A DNA stretch of 64,000 bases, taken from Microbacterium nanhaiense. GTDB taxonomy: Bacteria; Actinomycetota; Actinomycetes; Actinomycetales; Microbacteriaceae. The notes under the pieces are model-generated. The model was not told where the DNA came from. It did not search any database and worked only from the letters and a program-made list of their open reading frames with translations. Each line of letters opens with the position of its first letter. Positions within the stretch are counted from its first letter, which is position 1. The stretch is taken from assembly GCF_014646015.1 (NCBI RefSeq), contig NZ_BMMQ01000002.1, positions 487,928 to 551,927 on the forward strand, given 5' to 3'. Below are positions 40,299-50,946 of this stretch, one piece after another. The position numbers and the translations under genes were made by a program.

Positions 40299-40351
40299 GT
40301 AAACCGTCTGGTATGGTCATACACGGAAGGTATCTGGCATATACAGTTTAC
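40299..40351. promoter_or_regulatory. Candidate TetR operators between tetR and the ABC exporter
   Basis: GTAAACCGTCT (40299-40309) recurs inverted as GTAAACTGTAT on the minus strand (40351-40341). Between them is the palindrome GTATG-GT-CATAC (40311-40322). The array covers the space from which both divergent promoters must fire. TATACA (40340-40345) could be the -10 of the exporter. Confidence 0.45.
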
Positions 40352-40373
40352 GTCCTAGAGGGAAGGGAACCCC

Positions 40374-41258
40374 ATGTCCACTGCAATCCACGTGCGCGGC
40401 CTGCGAAAGGAGTTGGGCGGCCGCGCGGTCATCGATGGGCTCGATCTCACCGTCGAGCGCGGCGAGATCTTCGCCCTGCTTGGGGCGAACGGCGCGGGTA
40501 AGACGACGACCATCAGTATTCTCACGACGCTCACCGCGCCCGACGGAGGCACGGCGTCGGTTGCGGGCTTCGATGTGCGGACACGAGCGGGGGAGGTGAG
40601 GCGCCGCATCAGCCTCACGGGTCAGTCGGCCGCGGTCGACGACGCCCTCTCCGCCACCGAGAACGTCGTCATGTTCGCGCGGCTTGCCGGCCTCAGCGCC
40701 GCCGAAGCTCGCCGCACGAGCGCGGAGCTGCTCGCCCGCTTCGACCTTTCGGACGCCGCGGGGAGGCGTGTGCGGACGCACTCCGGCGGCATGCGTCGGC
40801 GCCTCGACCTCGCGCTCAGCTTCGTCGTCACTCCCGAGGTGCTCTTCCTCGACGAACCCACGACGGGCCTCGACGCGCGAAGCCGCCGAGACCTGTGGGC
40901 TCTGATCCGCGCGGTCGCGGCTGCGGGTACCACCGTCTTCCTCACCACGCAGTACCTCGAGGAGGCGGATGCGCTCGCCGACCGCATCGCGGTGCTGAAC
41001 GCCGGAAAAATCGCGGCCACGGGCACTCCAGCCGAGCTGAAGAAGACAATCGGCGGCAACACCGTCGAACTGCGCGGCGACGACGGCGAACTGATCCGGC
41101 GCGTGCCCACCGACGGCACGATCGCGAGCGTTCGCGGCGCGCTCGACAGTCTCGACGGCCTCGGCGCGCAGGGCACCATCGAGGTTCGCCACCCGTCCCT
41201 CGACGACGTCTTCCTCGCCATCACGGAATCCGACAACGCCATGAAGGAGCACGCATGA
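40374..41258 (+). CDS. Drug-exporter type ABC transporter ATP-binding protein
   Basis: 294-aa DrrA-like ATPase. Walker A LLGANGAGKTTTI, signature HSGGMRRRLDLALSF (a variant of LSGGQ), Walker B VLFLDEPTTGLD, and Gln in place of the usual switch His in FLTTQYLEEADALADRIAVL, as known for DrrA proteins. The C-terminal accessory domain ends in HPSLDDVFLAITE. GAGGGAAGGGAA precedes the ATG. It overlaps the permease gene by ATGA. Exports a hydrophobic compound, likely under control of the divergent TetR protein. Confidence 0.9.
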   Translation: MSTAIHVRGLRKELGGRAVIDGLDLTVERGEIFALLGANGAGKTTTISILTTLTAPDGGTASVAGFDVRTRAGEVRRRISLTGQSAAVDDALSATENVVMFARLAGLSAAEARRTSAELLARFDLSDAAGRRVRTHSGGMRRRLDLALSFVVTPEVLFLDEPTTGLDARSRRDLWALIRAVAAAGTTVFLTTQYLEEADALADRIAVLNAGKIAATGTPAELKKTIGGNTVELRGDDGELIRRVPTDGTIASVRGALDSLDGLGAQGTIEVRHPSLDDVFLAITESDNAMKEHA

Positions 41259-42061
41259 ACGGTTCGGCCATCGCAATCTCGACGTCGGCACCGCGCCCGC
41301 AGCTGGGCGGGTTCAGCGCGGAGAGGATCTTCGTCGGGAGGAGCCTGAGGCATTCGCTGCGCGACGGCGAGTCCCTCCTCATGGCGATCATGCTGCCCGT
41401 GATGCTCATGCTGATGTTCACGTGGGTGTTCGGGGGTGCGATCGACCCCTCCGGAGCGTACGTGGACTATGTCGTCCCGGGAATCATCCTCACCTGCGCC
41501 GGTTTCGGCGCGTCCTCGACCGCGGTCTACGTCGCGAACGACATGCGGACGGGCATCATCGATCGCTTCCGCACCATGCCGGTGCGAGCGGGCGCCGTGC
41601 TCACCGGCCACGTCGTCGCCAGCGTCCTGAGGAATCTCGTCGCGACCGGAATCGTTGTCGCGGTGGGCATCGCGGTCGGCTTCCGCCCCGCTGCTGGGCT
41701 GATCGACTGGATCGCCACGGCGGCGCTCATCGCGTTGTACATCCTCGCGATCACCTACCTCTTCGCGGCGATCGGCCTCGCGGCCGGCAGCCCTGAGGCG
41801 GCGAATGGATACGGCTTCATTCTGCTCTTCCTGCCCTATCTGTCTAGCGCGTTCGTTCCGGTGTCGAGCATGCCGGATTGGTTGCAGGCCATTGCGGATA
41901 ACCTGCCGATCACGCCGATTGTGGAGACCATCCGCGGATTGCTGATGGGATCGCCGCTCGAGGCGGAGCCGTGGTGGGCGATCGGATGGTGCGCGGTCTT
42001 CCTCGTGATCGCCGCGGTGTGGGGCGCATGGCTCTTCCGTCGGAAGGCGGCGCGCCGCTGA
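41255..42061 (+). CDS. ABC-2 type permease (DrrB-like)
   Basis: 268-aa membrane partner of the preceding ATPase. Six helices; ABC-2 features include LPVMLMLMFTWVFGGAID, YVDYVVPGIILTCAGFGASS, the cytoplasmic DMRTGIIDRFRTMPVRAGAVLTGH and FILLFLPYLSSAFVPVSSMP with WLQAIADNLPITPIVETIRG. ATG start inside the ATPase stop. It forms a two-gene exporter. Confidence 0.9.
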   Translation: MNGSAIAISTSAPRPQLGGFSAERIFVGRSLRHSLRDGESLLMAIMLPVMLMLMFTWVFGGAIDPSGAYVDYVVPGIILTCAGFGASSTAVYVANDMRTGIIDRFRTMPVRAGAVLTGHVVASVLRNLVATGIVVAVGIAVGFRPAAGLIDWIATAALIALYILAITYLFAAIGLAAGSPEAANGYGFILLFLPYLSSAFVPVSSMPDWLQAIADNLPITPIVETIRGLLMGSPLEAEPWWAIGWCAVFLVIAAVWGAWLFRRKAARR

Positions 42062-42117
42062 AACGTCGTCCGGTGCCCGGCGGGAATGAATGCTGATCCA
42101 TGTTGTTGAATGAAAAC

Positions 42118-43143
42118 ATGAAGAAGATCGGGTTCCTCTCGTTCGGGCACTGGACGCCGCACCCTCAATCGCAGACCCAGTCGGCGAGCGACGTGCTGCA
42201 CCAGTCCATCGACCTCGCGCAGGCCGCGGAAGACATCGGTGCCGACGGCGCGTACTTCCGGGTGCACCACTTCGCGCGCCAATTGGCGTCGCCCTTCCCG
42301 TTGCTCGCGGCGGCCGGAGCGAAGACCAGCAGGATCGAGCTCGGCACCGGCGTGATCGACATGCGCTACGAGAACCCGATGTACATGGTCGAAGACGCGA
42401 GCGCCGCCGACCTGATCTCGGACAACCGACTTCAGCTCGGTGTCTCGCGCGGCTCACCCGAGCAGGTGATCGACGGGTGGAAGTACTTCGGCTACCAGGC
42501 GGCGGAGGATGACCCCACGGGGGCGGACGCGGCTCGCCAGAAGACCGAGCTCTTCCTGCAACTCCTCGAGGGGCAGGGTTTCGCGCAACCGAACCCGCGC
42601 CCGATGTTTCCGAATCCACCGGGCCTCCTGCGGCTCGAGCCGACGAGCGAGAGCCTGCGCCAGCGCATCTGGTGGGGTGCGGGATCCGACGCGACCGCCG
42701 TCTGGGCCGCCGAGAAGGGCATGAACCTCATGAGCTCGACGCTCAAGAACGACGAGACCGGCGAGCCGTTCCACGTGCAGCAGGCCAAGCAGCTCCGCGC
42801 GTTCAAGGAGGCGTGGGACGCCGAAAAGTGGGGATTCGAGCCCCGCACCTCGGTGTCGCGCTCCATCGTGGCGATCACGAGCGACGAGGACCGCCGCTAC
42901 TTCCTCGGCGGGCACGACAGCGAAGACCAGATTGGCCACATCGACGAGCGGACCCGTGCAATTTTCGGTCGCTCGTACACGGACGAACCGGACAAGCTCA
43001 TTGAGCAGCTCCGTTACGACGAGGCCATCGCGGAAGCCGACACCCTTCTGATCACGGTGCCAAATCAGCTCGGCGTCCGCTATGCGGCGCACGTCATGGA
43101 GTCCATCATCACGGAGGTGGCGCCGGCGCTCGGTTGGCGCTGA
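42118..43143 (+). CDS. Luciferase-like flavin-dependent oxidoreductase
   Basis: LLM-class monooxygenase or dehydrogenase, 341 aa, using FMN or F420. Family segments: ADGAYFRVHHFARQLASPFP, TSRIELGTGVIDMRYENP, LISDNRLQLGVSRGSPEQV and a C-terminal DEAIAEADTLLITVPNQLG. ATG 42118 gives the usual MKKIGFLSFG start; ATG 42100 would add six residues. It follows the exporter operon by 56 nt and may be transcribed with it. Substrate unknown. Confidence 0.82.
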   Translation: MKKIGFLSFGHWTPHPQSQTQSASDVLHQSIDLAQAAEDIGADGAYFRVHHFARQLASPFPLLAAAGAKTSRIELGTGVIDMRYENPMYMVEDASAADLISDNRLQLGVSRGSPEQVIDGWKYFGYQAAEDDPTGADAARQKTELFLQLLEGQGFAQPNPRPMFPNPPGLLRLEPTSESLRQRIWWGAGSDATAVWAAEKGMNLMSSTLKNDETGEPFHVQQAKQLRAFKEAWDAEKWGFEPRTSVSRSIVAITSDEDRRYFLGGHDSEDQIGHIDERTRAIFGRSYTDEPDKLIEQLRYDEAIAEADTLLITVPNQLGVRYAAHVMESIITEVAPALGWR

Positions 43144-43164
43144 GACGGAGTATCCAACCGCAAC

Positions 43165-44072
<908 letters not shown>

Positions 44073-44088
44073 GCAGCGCAGGAAAACG

Positions 44089-44125
44089 GCGAAGGCCGGT
44101 GGACGTGGAGCCCACCGGCCTTCGC
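44089..44125. terminator. Bidirectional terminator between rpf-like gene and gdhA
   Basis: Perfect 14-bp stem gcgaaggccggtgg (44089-44102) with its complement at 44112-44125, 9-nt loop, then TCTGTTTGT. Confidence 0.88.
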
Positions 44126-44142
44126 TCTGTTTGTGCGGCGGT

Positions 44143-45636
<1,494 letters not shown>

Positions 45637-45675
45637 CTACGGGAAGCCGACAGGGGTTTCACAACCACCCGCTCG

Positions 45676-47169
45676 TCAGAGGGCCTGTCCCGCGTCCCAC
45701 AGCCGCTCGGTCTGGCCCGAGAGAAGCGCATCGACGTGGATCGCCTGCGCGTCGGTGAGCGAGGAGATGTAGTCGATGACGCCGCGCCCCACGGCGCGCC
45801 GCTGGAGCTCCGTCTGATCGGTCGTCGACAGCAGCTCGGGCCGCTCGGCGCGGGCCGTGAAATAGTCCTCCGTCGCGAGGTCCACGAGGTCGAGCAGCCG
45901 GTTCGGTGCGCGGCGCACGTCGTACGGATCGTCGAGCCAGGCCGTGAGGCCGTCCACGAGGCGTTCCACGAGGCTCGCCTGACCGCGCTGGTAAATCGCG
46001 AGGTCGGCGCGGTCGAGGATGAAACGCTCGTGGAGGAACTTCAGCACGGCTACTTCGTGCCATGCGGTGCGGTTGAGGCTGATGTGCCCCGAGCGGAATG
46101 CCGGTTCCCGGTGCACTTCGACGGAGGCCTGGAGATGGCGGATCCATTCGGACGTGAATCGCGCGAGCGCGCGATCCGCCGCGAGCGATCCATCGAAGGG
46201 CACCGTGAGGAGACCGTCGATCACCTCGTCGCTGACCTTCTCGACGGCGGCGTCGAACGCGTCCGCGTCGGCTATCCACGGATCCCGTTCCGCGAGGCGC
46301 CGCCAGAGCATCTCGAGAGAATAGCCGGGCGTGCGCCCTCGCGCGCCGACGGAGGCGGTGTCGGCTCGGCGCAGCTGGGCGCGCTCGCGACGCCACGCGC
46401 GGAACTCCCCGGAGATCGCGGCCTGGTTGAGCAGCCCGGCTCGATAGAAATCATCGAGGTCGTGCAGGGAGTACGCGATGTCGTCGGCGATGTCCATCAC
46501 CGAGCACTCGAGCGTCTGCTGGCCGGGTTCGATCTGCGGATACGCGCTCAGGGCGTCTGCCGCGTCGGCCACATCGACCGCGTACATCGAGAACTTGCTG
46601 CTCGCCGCCCCGCGACGATTACCGCCCTGGTCGCGGCGCCACGGGTACTTGAGCACCGCCGCGCGTACGGCGCGGGTCAGGTTGAGGCCGACGCCGGGCC
46701 TGTCGTGTTCGTCGAGTCGCGTGATGATCCGGTAGGTCTGGGCGTTGCCCTCGAAGCCCTCCATCAGCCGGAAGCGCGAGCGAGCGAGGCGATCGAGCGC
46801 CATCTCCCCGAGGTGCCCGAACGGCGGATGCCCGATGTCGTGCGCGCTCGCGGCGGCCTGCACGACCACGGGGTGGCAGCCGCCGAGCTCTTCCACGAGC
46901 CGACCCGTCGGTCCCGGATCGCGGTGCAGATGCATCGCGATCGCGCGGGCCACGGCGGCGACCTTGACCGAATGCGTCAGGCGGTTGTGCACCGCGAGCC
47001 CCGCGCCGGACTGTGCGATGACCTGCGTGACGGCCGACAGCCGCGAGAAGTAGGGCGAGAAGCGGATCCGCTCGATGTCGACGCGGTAGTGCGGGTTGTC
47101 CTCGGCGAGCTGAAACTCGTCGAGCTGCTCGGGCAGGCGTCGTCCGAGGCGGGCGTCGGCAGTCGTCAT
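45676..47169 (-). CDS. dgt: dGTP triphosphohydrolase-like protein
   Basis: HD-domain hydrolase that removes triphosphate from dNTPs, 497 aa. Metal ligands are in HNRLTHSVKVAAVAR and the HD motif AAASAHDIGHPPFGHLGE (about residues 107-124), with EGFEGNAQTYRIITRLD and SVMDIADDIAYSLHDLDD after it. The C-terminal third has the all-helical region usual in actinobacterial Dgt. CAAGAT stands 6 nt before the ATG. Divergent from helR with 85 nt between. Confidence 0.9.
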   Translation of the reverse strand: MTTADARLGRRLPEQLDEFQLAEDNPHYRVDIERIRFSPYFSRLSAVTQVIAQSGAGLAVHNRLTHSVKVAAVARAIAMHLHRDPGPTGRLVEELGGCHPVVVQAAASAHDIGHPPFGHLGEMALDRLARSRFRLMEGFEGNAQTYRIITRLDEHDRPGVGLNLTRAVRAAVLKYPWRRDQGGNRRGAASSKFSMYAVDVADAADALSAYPQIEPGQQTLECSVMDIADDIAYSLHDLDDFYRAGLLNQAAISGEFRAWRRERAQLRRADTASVGARGRTPGYSLEMLWRRLAERDPWIADADAFDAAVEKVSDEVIDGLLTVPFDGSLAADRALARFTSEWIRHLQASVEVHREPAFRSGHISLNRTAWHEVAVLKFLHERFILDRADLAIYQRGQASLVERLVDGLTAWLDDPYDVRRAPNRLLDLVDLATEDYFTARAERPELLSTTDQTELQRRAVGRGVIDYISSLTDAQAIHVDALLSGQTERLWDAGQAL

Positions 47170-47254
47170 GCCCCCATCTTGTCAGCTGAGAATCGCTTCC
47201 GAAGCCTGAAGGCGCCGGGCGTGGCTCGGGGCGAAGGGGTGAGAATCGATCACC

Positions 47255-49384
47255 GTGACGTTCTCTGCTTTCGCCCTGCCCGCTTCCCGTTCCGAGAAGG
47301 CCGCCCCCGCTGTCATCGGCGCCGACGAGCAGCGCCTGGCGGATATCGATCGGGCGCTGATCGCGGCCCGCGACGACGTCGAGCGCCGTCTCGCGGCCGC
47401 GCGGCGCATTGACGGCGATGGACAGGACGCCATGGATCGGGACATCGCCGTCTACGGTCTCGTCGCTCGGCAGACGGTGCTGCGGCGGTTCGCCATCGAT
47501 CTCTGTCTCGGGAAGATCGTGTCGACGGCGGGGGAGGAACTCTACATCGGGCGCACCGGGCTCGTCTCGCCGGAGGGCAAGCGCCTGCTGATCGACTGGC
47601 GCGCGCCCGCCGCGGAGCCGTTCTTCGCCGCGACGCATCAGAATCCGATGGGCCTCGTGATGCGACGTCGCTTCCGCTGGAAGCTTGGCCGCGTCGTCGA
47701 TTTTTGGGACGAGGTGTTCGACCCGGCGACGCTCGACGGCGATGTCGCCCTCGACGATCAGTCGGCGTTCATCCGCAGCCTCGGATCGAGCCGGACGTCG
47801 CAGATGCGTGATGTGCTGGGCACGATTCAGGCGGATCAGGATGCAATCATCCGCGCGAACTCGGCGGACGCGCTCGTGGTCGACGGCGGGCCCGGAACGG
47901 GCAAGACCGTCGTCGCGCTGCACCGCGCCGCCTACCTCCTTTACGCGGATCGGCGCATTTCCGAGCGCGGTGGCGGGGGAGTGCTGTTCGTGGGGCCGAA
48001 CGACCGATATCTGTCCTACGTCGACGACGTGCTCCCGAGCCTCGGCGAGGACAGCGTCACGATCGCGACGCTGCGCCGGCTGACTCCCGAGGGCGAGCGC
48101 GCGCTGCCCGAAGCGGATCCGCGTGTGGCGGCCCTCAAGGGGTCCGCGCGCTTCGAGGATGCCATCGCGCGCATCGTGCGCAGCTATGAGCGCGTGCCGA
48201 GCGAGCAGATGGTGCTGCCCACATCGTGGGCGGACGTCGAGATCGAGCCGGAGGACTGGGCGGAGGCGATCGAGGCAGCCGACGACGGAACGCCCCACAA
48301 CGATGCGCAGGGCGTGGTGTGGGAGGAACTGCTCGATATCCTCACCGCCAAGGTCGAGGAGATGCCGCCGCACCTGGCGCGACGAGAGCTCGAGAACCAC
48401 GCGGGCCTGCGCGAGGTGTTTGAGAAGGTGTGGCCCATGCTCGATCCGGCGGGCCTTGTCGGTGCGCTGTGGACCTCGCCCCGTCTGCTGGCGGGCGTGA
48501 CGCCGTGGCTCAGCGACGACGAGCGCGCCCTTCTCGCTCGTGAGCGCGCGGATGCGTGGACGACGGTCGACCTGCCACTGATCGATGCCGCGCGCGACCT
48601 GATGGGAGATCCGGCAATGACGGCGCGTCGGCGACAGCGCGAGCGGGCACTGGTTGCTGAGCGCGAGCGGATCGAGACGGTCGTCGATTACCTCTCCGAC
48701 ACCGATGAGGACGGCGAGGGTGTCTCGCTCATGCTGGGCGCTGCCGACATGCAGGAACGGCTCATCGACGAGGGCGCGCTGCCGACGCTCACCATCGATC
48801 AGCTCGCGGGCCCGTTCGCTCACGTGATCGTCGACGAGGCGCAGGAGCTGAGCGATGCGGAATGGCGCATGCTCATCCGGCGCTGCCCGTCCAAGAGCTT
48901 CACCATCGTGGGCGATAGGGCGCAGGCCCGCCACGGATTCACTCAGAGCTGGGAGGACCGCCTCGCGCGGGTCGGCATCACTCGCGTCTCGGTGTCGCAC
49001 CTGACGATCAACTACCGCACGCCAGCGGAGGTCATGGCCGAGGCGGAGCCGGCCATCCGCGCGGCGATCCCCGACGCGAACGTACCGACCTCGGTCCGTG
49101 CATCCGGCATTCCCGTCCGGCGCGGCCCAATCGCATCCTTGGACGCCCTGCTGGACGAGTGGCTCGCCGCGAACGCCGAGGGGACGGCGTGCGTCATCGG
49201 ATCCGCTCTCGCCGCCGAGCGCGAGCGCGTCACCGCCCTGTCGGCGGCGGAGGCGAAGGGCCTCGAGTTCGACCTCGTCGTGCTCGTGGAGCCGAAGGCG
49301 CTGGGTGGGGGAATCGAGGGCGCGGTCGACCGCTACGTCGCGATGACGCGCGCGACGAAGGAGCTCGTCATCCTGGAGGGATGA
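47255..49384 (+). CDS. helR: HelR-type RNA polymerase recycling ATPase
   Basis: UvrD/Rep-like superfamily 1 protein of the HelD/HelR class, which releases stalled RNA polymerase; actinobacterial HelR can also displace rifamycins. The protein is 709 aa. The N-terminal coiled arm is ADEQRLADIDRALIAARDDV, then the DWRAPAAEPFFAATHQNPMG motif. Walker A is VVDGGPGTGKTVVALHRAAY (about residue 210). A long insertion follows, then Walker B HVIVDEAQELSDAEW (about residue 527), FTIVGDRAQARHGFTQSW and VDRYVAMTRATKELVIL. GTG start with GAGAAT 8 nt upstream. Confidence 0.85.
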   Translation: MTFSAFALPASRSEKAAPAVIGADEQRLADIDRALIAARDDVERRLAAARRIDGDGQDAMDRDIAVYGLVARQTVLRRFAIDLCLGKIVSTAGEELYIGRTGLVSPEGKRLLIDWRAPAAEPFFAATHQNPMGLVMRRRFRWKLGRVVDFWDEVFDPATLDGDVALDDQSAFIRSLGSSRTSQMRDVLGTIQADQDAIIRANSADALVVDGGPGTGKTVVALHRAAYLLYADRRISERGGGGVLFVGPNDRYLSYVDDVLPSLGEDSVTIATLRRLTPEGERALPEADPRVAALKGSARFEDAIARIVRSYERVPSEQMVLPTSWADVEIEPEDWAEAIEAADDGTPHNDAQGVVWEELLDILTAKVEEMPPHLARRELENHAGLREVFEKVWPMLDPAGLVGALWTSPRLLAGVTPWLSDDERALLARERADAWTTVDLPLIDAARDLMGDPAMTARRRQRERALVAERERIETVVDYLSDTDEDGEGVSLMLGAADMQERLIDEGALPTLTIDQLAGPFAHVIVDEAQELSDAEWRMLIRRCPSKSFTIVGDRAQARHGFTQSWEDRLARVGITRVSVSHLTINYRTPAEVMAEAEPAIRAAIPDANVPTSVRASGIPVRRGPIASLDALLDEWLAANAEGTACVIGSALAAERERVTALSAAEAKGLEFDLVVLVEPKALGGGIEGAVDRYVAMTRATKELVILEG

Positions 49385-49631
49385 GCCTTCGGCGCTGACC
49401 GCGGGTGGTGCGCGCCTGCACGAGCGGAGATGAGCCGGATCCGCGGAGCGATCGCGTCTGCGGATCCGAAGTTCGGGGTCGGATCCGAAGAATCAGATCG
49501 CGATCCAGTACCGGCGCATCCGGACGCCCTCGTGTGCTCGCGTGTCTTCACGCCCGTGATCGAGGATTCGTCAGCCGGATCCTGCGAACGGGGAATCCGC
49601 GAGGAGGTGCGCCCGACGACGAGCATACGAA

Positions 49632-49649
49632 TAGCCTGGGATGAAGGAG
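49632..49649 (+). promoter_or_regulatory. -10 box and AAGGAGG ribosome-binding site of the DUF1992 gene
   Basis: TAGCCT (49632-49637) and a near-perfect AAGGAGG (49643-49649) six nt before ATG 49656. The ATG at 49641 is part of the binding site and too near the -10, so it is not the start. Confidence 0.55.
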
Positions 49650-49655
49650 GCTCCC

Positions 49656-50204
49656 ATGGACGACCCACGATCACGCGCCGCGCAGTATCGCGCCGAACGA
49701 GATGGCGACGGTGCCGCCGAGAGCACGAGCGGTCCGCCGCGCTGGAGCACCCGTGAGGAGCGCGTCTCCGCGGTCGAAGCGTCGATCCAGGTGGCGATCC
49801 GGCGTGGCGAGTTCGACAACCTTCCGGGAGCGGGTAAGCCGCTTGAGGGGATCGACAAGCCGCACGACCCGGACTGGTGGATCCGCCAGAAGATCGAGCG
49901 GGAGAACCTCACGGGTCTCGCCCCGCCCGCGATCCAGCTGCGCAACGAGCACCGCGCGATGGACGACACGCTTGACGGCTTCTGGCGCGAGGAGGACGTG
50001 CGTGAGCACCTCGAAGAGTTCAACAAGCGGGTCAAGTACGCGCGGATGCAGTTGCAGGGCGGCCCGCCGGTCGTGACGCCGTTGCACGACATCGAGGAGG
50101 ACGTGCGCGCGTGGCGCGAGCGCCGCGCTGCGAGGCCCACTTCAGATCCGGAACCCGAGCCACGCGGATCCTGGATCGGTCGTTTCCTGCGCGGCACCAC
50201 GTAG
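49656..50204 (+). CDS. DUF1992 (DnaJ homologue subfamily C member 28-like) protein
   Basis: 182-aa protein with the DUF1992 core: VEASIQVAIRRGEFDNLPGA then GKPLEGIDKPHDPDWWIRQK, followed by APPAIQLRNEHRAMDD. No J domain is present. Highly charged and cytoplasmic; the biochemical role is unknown. Its TAG stop (50202-50204) is also the first half of the -10 box of the next gene. The 271-nt stretch before it (49385-49655) holds no gene, only several GGATCC sites and its promoter. Confidence 0.85.
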   Translation: MDDPRSRAAQYRAERDGDGAAESTSGPPRWSTREERVSAVEASIQVAIRRGEFDNLPGAGKPLEGIDKPHDPDWWIRQKIERENLTGLAPPAIQLRNEHRAMDDTLDGFWREEDVREHLEEFNKRVKYARMQLQGGPPVVTPLHDIEEDVRAWRERRAARPTSDPEPEPRGSWIGRFLRGTT

Positions 50205-50207
50205 CCT
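50202..50207 (+). promoter_or_regulatory. -10 box of the SUMF1-domain gene
   Basis: TAGCCT, 6 nt before ATG 50214. Its TAG is the stop codon of the preceding gene. Confidence 0.5.
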
Positions 50208-50213
50208 GAACGG

Positions 50214-50945
50214 ATGACCCCCGACACCGACATGGTCGCGCTTGACGGCGGGCCGGTCACCCTGCGGGATCGCAGGCGCAAGATCACCCGAACCGTCGAG
50301 CTCGAACCGTTCGAGATCTCGCGGTTCGCGGTCACAGAAGAGATAATGGCCGAGTTGCTCGCCGTGCCGAGCGCGCACCCGCGCCGCGCGGCCGTCGGGG
50401 TGAGCTGGCAGCAGGCGATCCGCTTCTGCAACGCTCTCTCGGAGTGGGAGGGGTTGGATCCGGCGTACGGGTACGACGGCGAAGACATCACGTGGCACAT
50501 CGACTCCGACGGCTACCGCCTGCCGACCGAGGCCGAGTGGGAGTTCGCGTGCCGCGCCGGATCGACGAAGGCGCAGTACGGATCCGTCCCCGATATCGCC
50601 TGGACCCGCGCGGATCACCTCGCGCACCCGCAGGACGTCGGCGGCAAGATGCCGAATCTCTTCGGTCTCTTCGACATGCTCGGCAACGCGTGGGAGTGGT
50701 GCTGGGATCTGCTCGACCCGACCGATGGCGACCAGCGAGTGTTCCGCGGTGGTGGATACGGCGACAGCGCGAACATCGACGCGTCCGTGCGCCGCGGCGA
50801 TCATCCCCGGACAAGCCACGATGACGTCGGTTTTCGCGTTGCGCGCGGCGCGTTCGACGGCCCGGCCGCGCAGGGCTGGTCGGCGAGGGGAGATGCGATC
50901 TCGGCCGTGAGCGACATCCCGCACGGCTGGTCGCGGATCCGCTGA
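50214..50945 (+). CDS. SUMF1/FGE-fold protein without the catalytic cysteine
   Basis: 243-aa protein with the C-type-lectin-like SUMF1 fold: FEISRFAVTEEIMAELLA, VGVSWQQAIRFCNALSEWEG, GYRLPTEAEWEFACRAGS, NLFGLFDMLGNAWEWCWDL and RVFRGGGYGDSANIDASVRR. Formylglycine-generating enzymes need Cys in the last block (GGSW-C type); here it is GGYGDSANIDASVRRGDHP with no Cys. It is therefore unlikely to make formylglycine, and may be one of the diverse binding or enzyme SUMF1 proteins. No signal peptide. Confidence 0.8.
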   Translation: MTPDTDMVALDGGPVTLRDRRRKITRTVELEPFEISRFAVTEEIMAELLAVPSAHPRRAAVGVSWQQAIRFCNALSEWEGLDPAYGYDGEDITWHIDSDGYRLPTEAEWEFACRAGSTKAQYGSVPDIAWTRADHLAHPQDVGGKMPNLFGLFDMLGNAWEWCWDLLDPTDGDQRVFRGGGYGDSANIDASVRRGDHPRTSHDDVGFRVARGAFDGPAAQGWSARGDAISAVSDIPHGWSRIR

Positions 50946-50946
50946 G

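Noticed and set aside
49641..49655. ATG 49641 as start of the DUF1992 protein
   Set aside because: It overlaps the AAGGAGG ribosome-binding site and lies only 3 nt after the -10 box; ATG 49656 fits both signals.
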